A stretch of DNA of 64,000 bases from Turritopsis dohrnii (lineage: Eukaryota > Cnidaria > Hydrozoa > Anthoathecata > Oceaniidae): positions 45,135 to 109,134 of the forward strand of contig BQMF02000793.1 in assembly GCA_027922465.2 (NCBI GenBank). The letters are read 5' to 3'. The notes beneath the pieces are model-generated. The model did not search any database. It worked only from the letters and a program-made list of their open reading frames with translations, and was not told where the DNA came from. Below, piece by piece: positions 58,793-64,000 of the stretch. Positions within the stretch are counted from its first letter, which is position 1; every line of letters starts with the position of its first letter. A program made the translations under genes and the position numbers.

Positions 58793-59770
58793 CTAGTAAC
58801 CTGTGTAAAATTTTTTTACAGGTTTTAATCGATGTGAGCTGAACAGAGAGAGTAGCTTAGTATAATTACTTTTAGTATGATAAATTTCCTCAATTGTTTG
58901 GAATGTAGAATGTTTAGAATGTAGTATCCCGTGTAGAACAGCGTGTAGAACACGGGTTTTAATTCATCAAAAATAAAAATACGTGCTGTGCATCCACTTT
59001 TTTCACTTTTTGCATTTTTCACTCTGTAAAATAAATTGAAGATGCAATGCAATGGTTCCCCATGATTAAAAATATCTAACGTCAGAAAAAAACACTCTTC
59101 ACTCTTAATTAAAAGTCTCTAGGTATTCTGGCTAAAGCATTATTTAGTTCAACACTGGAGTTATGAACAGAAAAACTTTTTAATCAGAAGATCTGAAACA
59201 CAACAAAATATTCATAATAAATCTTATATGCAGATATGCAGTAGTAAAAATAAATTGTGCGTACAGGTAAACAACAAAAAGATTAAAATCGCTGTAACTG
59301 TTCGTAGAATCCACACCCCAATGTAAATAAAAGCCATCACGAAAGTCGTAAAAGTGTCAAAATGTGAATTAAAAACAATTGCGATTTTCTGTACGAACCC
59401 AGAGCGTCATGACTAAAAACCATGATATTCATTTCTTTAGTTGAAAAGTAATGACGCAGAAACCCTATTAATATTATAAGAAAAACAAAACAAACAAACA
59501 AGAAAGTTCTAAGCGTACTTACCCTAAAAACATAAATAAATCTTCGCGCAATACTTTCGTTGTTGTCTATTGTTTCCTGATCTCGCAAATAATCAAACAT
59601 TTGAAACGATCAAAATGCAATGTTAAGGTATCTTTGCTCATACTAATCGTAGAAAAATATTAACCATGGTCTGGCACACTTTTATGAATAAATTGTCGCA
59701 AAAACAATCCGAAATTTAGAGAGTGAATGCGTGAAAAAAAACAGATGCACAGCGCGTATTAGAATATAGA
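58793..59770 (-). mobile_element. Non-autonomous Helitron, copy B
   Basis: On the minus strand it begins a|tctatattctaatacgcg, and ends with a hairpin (gtaaaa..ttttac), a 12-base spacer and ctag|t. It aligns over its whole length to copy A at 10810-11791 with scattered differences and opposite orientation. It lies inside the recombinase intron between exons 4 and 5. Confidence 0.85.
59523..59600 (-). other. Exon-like frame inside Helitron copy B
   Basis: An ATG opens 26 codons (MFDYLRDQETIDNNESIARR then FIYVFR) that end exactly at a gtaagtac donor. The same segment is present in copy A, with one extra T after the start. Helitrons often carry captured host exons and this looks like one, but the source gene is unknown. 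Confidence 0.45.
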
Positions 59771-59856
59771 TGAAGTAATTAATTCCAGAAAACATCAGGT
59801 TGATATTGCAATAAGTTACCTAAGGATACAAATTACATGGAAGTTATGTTACTTAC

Positions 59857-59892
59857 CATCAGTATTGTCTTGACTGTCATGCACATAATTAG
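59857..59892 (-). CDS. Recombinase gene, micro-exon 4
   Basis: 36 bases between tctag and gtaagt coding NYVHDSQDNTD in phase 1-1. The next intron holds the inverted Helitron. Confidence 0.6.
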
Positions 59893-59991
59893 CTAGATGA
59901 GGGATAATCAGTCTCAAAGAGTATTAGGTATGTAATGAAACTTGTGTTGCACAAACACGCTTGAAAAGGGACAAAAGTAATAGTTACATAC

Positions 59992-60030
59992 GTTTTTGGC
60001 ATGAACTTCTTTTAGGATATTTGTTGTTTA
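59992..60030 (-). CDS. Recombinase gene, micro-exon 3
   Basis: 39 bases between tttcag and gtatgt coding NNKYPKRSSCQK in phase 1-1. Basic, possibly a nuclear signal. Confidence 0.6.
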
Positions 60031-60495
60031 CTGAAAAAAATCCAACAAAACAAAAATGCACCTTCATATATTTCAATGTGGCAAATTATTAGTTTTTCTT
60101 TGAGTTCTTTAAAAAATGTGAATAAAAAATACTTTAAAATCATAAATTGTCACACCATTAAGGAATTTAAATTTTATGAACACAATTTGCATACAAATTA
60201 GATTCTGTCTAAGAAACAACTCTTATACTGAAATCTTGACTTGGAACCTCAAAAGCTTGATTCTGAAGTTTTCATTTGAGGTAAGATTTTATTTTATTCT
60301 ATTTTATACCTATTGACTGCAATTCACTGTATCATACCTACTTTAACACATGAAGTGTTCACTAAAGATCATTAGGCTTGTTTGGACCTCATGAACTGTA
60401 CAATTGTAAATACATCAAGCTCTGTATATTCACGAGAGTAATAGTAATAACATAAATAAAAAAAGTCTTTCATTTGAAAAAACAATAAAACTCAC

Positions 60496-60681
60496 CATTT
60501 ATGCTGGCATCATCCATAGTCTTTTTTGATGGTTCAAACTGCTTTGCTGTAGCGTTATCCTTTGCTGCTTGTAAATTAGTACCAAGAGACTTACGGCTTT
60601 CCACCTTACCTTCCAAGGAACTTGAAGCTGATTCAGAAATCAGTTGACACAAGCCATCTTTTAACTGCGATAATTCAGATC
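60496..60681 (-). CDS. Recombinase gene, tail exon 2
   Basis: 186 bases, 1-1 phase, between cttaag and gtgagt. It encodes SELSQLKDGLCQLISESASS then KVESRKSLGTNLQAAKDN to MDDASIN: low-complexity S/K/A-rich sequence, probably disordered. Confidence 0.7.
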
Positions 60682-60760
60682 CTTAAGAAATTTATTTAAA
60701 AATTTAGCATCAAGCAAATAAAAGAAATACTTTATCAAGGTCTTACAATCACTAAAATAC

Positions 60761-62114
60761 CTTTTTTATTAGTCTTTTCATATGTGGGCTGTGATATTGG
60801 GCTGGTTTCTGCTGTTACATGATCCTGTGCATGGATTTGCATCAAATATTGCCCAGTATTTCTTAATTGCAAAGAACCTGCAGGAGCCTGATAGACATTT
60901 TCATTTATATTTTTGGAGTGTCCAAAATGTTTAAAAACAAGTTCACGCTCCTTTTCTGATAACTGCAACTTAGCCAGCAGAGAAGCAACTCTGTGTCTGT
61001 TCTTTGTGGCATTAATCTTTCCTTTCATGCTAAGCCGTTGCAATACATTGTTAATACAATGCCAACCATTGGCATGACTTCCACTCTGTTGGGTACTAGC
61101 AAAGATATATGGGTTACTAGCAAGAACACTGGCATTTCTTCTTACTTCTTCATTAGTAAGATATTGCATCGCAGCAAGTGTTGCATGAGGAAAGAACACT
61201 GGAACCAAATGATCTGCACCCTTGCCAGTTTGGTATGTCACCAACATACCTTCGTTATCTGCTAAGTCTTCTTTATCGACCCATTCCCCATTTATTGCTT
61301 CATGCCACTGATATAGTTGTAATCGCACCGGCTCACCACCTCTCCTTGCGTTAAAGATAATGAGGTAAGTTGCGGTGGCTGCCCTGATGTTTACAAAACT
61401 TTCAGCTGGAAAATCCAACACATTTATGCTATCCATAATGGAAGTGCATTCGTCAATCAGCATTTTAATATCATCTTCTTTTGGAAGATTTAAAGGCTTG
61501 CGCAGACTTACGTTTCTACGGAAGTTCAAATCATAATAAGCATCTCCAAACAGTTCATTTTGATAAAGTTTCAGAACTTGTAAAAAGTCAACAACCATTT
61601 GAGACCTGGAATCCAATCCTTTAACAAGAAAGTGACCTATTAAAAATTGAGCTGTAACTTTAACTAAATTTAATAGGCTTACTTTCAAACCACTTTTTTG
61701 ACCAGTTACTGAAGTACAACCTGCACTATCACCATCGTCATGATCATCTTTTGCAGTAATGATATTGACTGCTTTACCTAATATTGTTATTGCTTCCCTT
61801 CGGTACAAGTCTGCAGCATTACCTAAAATGTCATTCAAGCTAACATCTGACTGTTTGATGTACAAATCACGAAAACAAAGATAAAGTCGAGCTGTCAGAC
61901 GCATACGAGATCTGACAGATTTTTTTGATTCAGCTATTTTTGTCCTTCTTTCTATTTAAGGAACTGAATGACCTGGCACCAATCATTAGGATGATTTCAT
62001 CACTTTTCACATAGTTACCAATCTCATCTAACTGAAGATTATTTAACAATGCCTTAAAATCATCAGAATAGTTTTCAATCAGCTGGCAATCCGAAATTGT
62101 TACCATGGGCACCA
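60761..62114 (-). CDS. Tyrosine recombinase catalytic exon
   Basis: One slip near 61952 separates MVPMVTISDCQLIENYSD..GARSF from AESKKSVRSRMRLTARLYL. From 61904 the frame is open. Counting from that Met, the catalytic set is visible: Arg187/188 in FNARRGGEPVRL, a Lys at about 228 in YQTGKGADHLVPV, the His-Arg box NRHRVAS (about 303-308), His329 in HFGHSKN, and Tyr338 in NENVYQAP. These fit the R-K-H-R-H-Y set of tyrosine recombinases, which cut DNA through a 3'-phosphotyrosine. The exon ends at 60761 with the donor gtattt after TNKK. An in-frame extension to PISQPTYEKTNKKGILVIV is intron read-through. Confidence 0.8.
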
Positions 62115-62760
62115 TTAAATTTGAACCTGAAGCTGGACATACAATTGGTGTCGAGCCTTGTATTTCTTTGCGAAGAAACCCTTACAACCTGAGCACATGA
62201 TAGGCATTTCTCCTTCAACAGAGCAACGTCTTTGTCTCATGAAATCACATCTACCTGCATTAAGTATTTCCACATTCAAGTTTCTAATCCCCTTGTCTTC
62301 TGAAATTCGCAATTTCCCTATCTTGATCTTTAGCATCATTGTTAGCAGAGGGGTAACTAATGGTTCTCCTCTATGCTTAGTTAAAATGTGTCTTTTTCAA
62401 TTGACTTTGGGTTTTCTGCAAAAAAAAAACAAGGACGTGAAGGCTTTTTGTATTTCTTTTGATTTTTCAATTGACCATCAGCATCGTTGATAGTACTCTC
62501 ATCATCGGTATCTAAAATTTTTAGAGAAGCTTCAACAACCAACCCAGAATCGTTGATAGGGGTGGTTGTATTTACAAAATCACATAAGAGATTTTTTTGA
62601 ATACCAGGCAGCATTATTACAGGAGAGTTCTTCGGGAAAGTAGGAGATGCACAAACTTCATCAGGACGGCTTGTATGACTTTCAAGTTGACTTTCAATAA
62701 CTCTTTTGCATGGATCAGCATCTAACTCCTCTAAATCAGAGTCGAAGAACAAGATTGTCA
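62115..62760 (-). pseudogene. Tyrosine recombinase gene, N-terminal and zinc-finger part
   Basis: LFFDSDLEELDADPCKR opens an acidic region. A first zinc-finger-like block lies over a run of ten T (CFFF.., then KRHILTKHRGEP in another frame near 62390). A second one at about 62190-62150 reads CSGCKGFFAKKYKARH. The regions between are in good coding sequence (TPLLTMMLKIKIGKLRI, NLNVEILNAGR), but at least three one-base indels, two of them in homopolymers, break the frame. Confidence 0.6.
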
Positions 62761-62779
62761 GATTTTAGGTTCACTGCAA

Positions 62780-64000
62780 AATCAATTCCATCGGAAGTGG
62801 CCTCGCACGATGGCAAAGGAGATGATTTTGAAGGTACATCCAGACCAAAAGCAGACATATCAACAATTCCATCGGAAGTGCCTTGCATGATGGCAAAGGA
62901 GATGATTTTGATAGTACACCCAGACCAATAGCAGTCATATCAACAATTCCATCGGAAGAGGCCTGCATGATGGCAAAGGAGATGATTTTGAAGGTACATC
63001 CAGACCAATAGCAGTCATATCAACAATTCCATCGGAAGTGGCCTTGGATGATGGCAAAGGAGATGATTTTGAAGGTACATCCAGACCAATAGCAGTCATA
63101 TCAACAAGTCCATTGGAAGTGGCGATGCATGATGGCAAAGGAGATGATTTGAAAGTACATCCAGACCAAAAGCAGTCATATCAACATTCCATCGGAAGTG
63201 GCCTTGCATGATGGCAAAGGAGATGATTTTGATAGTACAACCCAGACCAATAGCAGTCATATCAACAATTCCATCGGAAGTGGCCTTGCATGATGGCAAA
63301 GGAGATGATTTTGAAGGTACATCCAGACCAATAGCAGTCAGATCAACAATTCCAATCGGAAGTGGCCTTGCATGATGGCAAAGGAGATGATTTTTGAAGG
63401 TACATCCAGACCAAAAGCAGTCATATCAACAAGTCCATTGGAAGTGGCCATACATGATGGTAAAGGAGATGATTTTGAAGGTACATCCAGACCAATAGCA
63501 GTCATATCAACAATTCCATCGGAAGTGGCCTTGCATGATGGTAAAGGAGATGATTTTGAAGTACATCCAGACCAATAGCAGTCATATCAACAATTCCATC
63601 GGAAGTGGCCTTGCATGATGGTAAAGGAGTTGATTTTGAAGGTACATCCAGACCAAAAGCAGTCATATCAACAATTCCATCGGAAGTGGCGATGCATGAT
63701 GGCAAAGAAGATGATTTTGAAGGTACATCCAGACCAAAAGCAGTCATATTAACAATTCCATCGGAAGTGGCCTTGCATGATGGTAAAGGAGATGATTTTG
63801 AAGGTACATCCAGACCAATAGCAGTCATATCAACAATTCCATCGGAAGTGGCCTTGCATGATGGTAAAGGAGATGATTTTGAAGGTACATCCAGACCAAT
63901 AGCAGTCATATCAACAATTCCATCGAAGTGGCCTTGCATGATGGTAAAGGAGATGATTTTGATAGTACATCCAGACCAAAGCAGTCATATCAACAATTCC
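62780..64000 (-). repeat. 81-bp (27-codon) tandem repeat, probable N-terminus of the recombinase gene
   Basis: At least 15 copies run to the right edge. Each contains caacaattccatcggaagtg, gcctgcatgatggcaaagga or a close variant, and gatgattttgaaggtacatc. On the minus strand the unit reads VDMTAIGLDVPSKSSPLPSC then KATSDGI, 27 residues, open for several units at a time (for example 63939-63502). The last unit runs into FAVNLKSDN just before the acidic start of the recombinase. Single-base gains and losses in some units shift the frame, so the present array is not one open frame. Confidence 0.85.

Larger units (their letters stand above)
56352..62760 (-). pseudogene. Tyrosine recombinase (Crypton-like) gene with C-terminal Myb-like domain
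   Basis: A chain of exons on the minus strand: a large exon (about 62760-60761), then 60681-60496, 60030-59992, 59892-59857, 58614-58546, 57310-57251, 57092-56988 and 56489-56352. All seven introns are in phase 1 with GT..AG ends. The protein has an acidic N-terminal part, two cysteine/histidine zinc-finger-like blocks, the recombinase domain, a low-complexity tail and a Myb/SANT-like end. This domain order matches a large family of tyrosine-recombinase proteins in cnidarians and other animals that I recall. The 5' half contains one-base slips near 62760, 62420, 62405, 62146 and 61952, so it is either a decaying gene or affected by assembly errors. The 3' exons are undamaged. Confidence 0.72.

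Overview
This is an AT-rich animal nuclear window with no bacterial signals. It holds spliced genes with GT..AG introns, satellites, MITEs, a tRNA-derived SINE, Helitrons, LINEs with endonuclease and reverse transcriptase, a decayed Polinton/Maverick, a KDZ-type multi-exon gene and a tyrosine-recombinase gene with a Myb-like tail. That mix, with the LINE, KDZ-like and tyrosine-recombinase protein types, points to an early-branching metazoan, most likely a cnidarian. This is recognition from memory, not a search. Many of the open frames are reading-frame shadows.

Layout, left to right. 1-1490 is a satellite of about 128 bp. 1556-2306 is a TA-flanked MITE followed by an AGT microsatellite. 2716-3030 (minus) encodes a small secreted cysteine-rich peptide, and 3984-4384 (+) is probably the last exon of an unknown gene. 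6110-8069 (minus) is a decayed LINE whose 5' part encodes a 2A-like peptide followed by a zinc finger. 8891-9866, 10086-10215 and 13544-14017 are TA-flanked MITEs, and 10810-11791 is a non-autonomous Helitron. 17470-18995 is a 108-bp satellite and 19103-21762 (+) a second LINE of the same family as the first.

21952-33609 (minus) is a KDZ/HMGXB3-like gene. Ten exons can be followed with matching splice phases. It carries stops and a frameshift and is split by a 7-kb DNA element (22704-29762) that begins CCCAGCCGGC and made an AT target duplication. That element contains an almost intact CR1-like LINE (24558-29044 coding). A related 1.5-kb element with CCCAGCAGGC ends lies at 34925-36433.

37331-39470 is a nest of CAGTGTGT MITEs inside a larger inverted repeat. 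40238-46942 is a Polinton remnant: a broken protein-primed DNA polymerase B (minus), a SAP-like small protein (minus), a DDE integrase (+) and one further small ORF (minus). A LINE 3' fragment sits inside the polymerase. 47-56 kb is poor in recognisable genes.

56352-62760 (minus) is a tyrosine-recombinase gene with two zinc-finger-like motifs, a YR domain and seven further exons ending in a Myb-like motif. Every intron is in phase 1. Its introns hold a SINE and a second Helitron, inverted relative to the first. Upstream, an 81-bp (27-codon) tandem repeat runs off the right edge and probably encodes its N-terminus. The 5' half of this gene has single-base frameshifts, while the 3' exons are intact.
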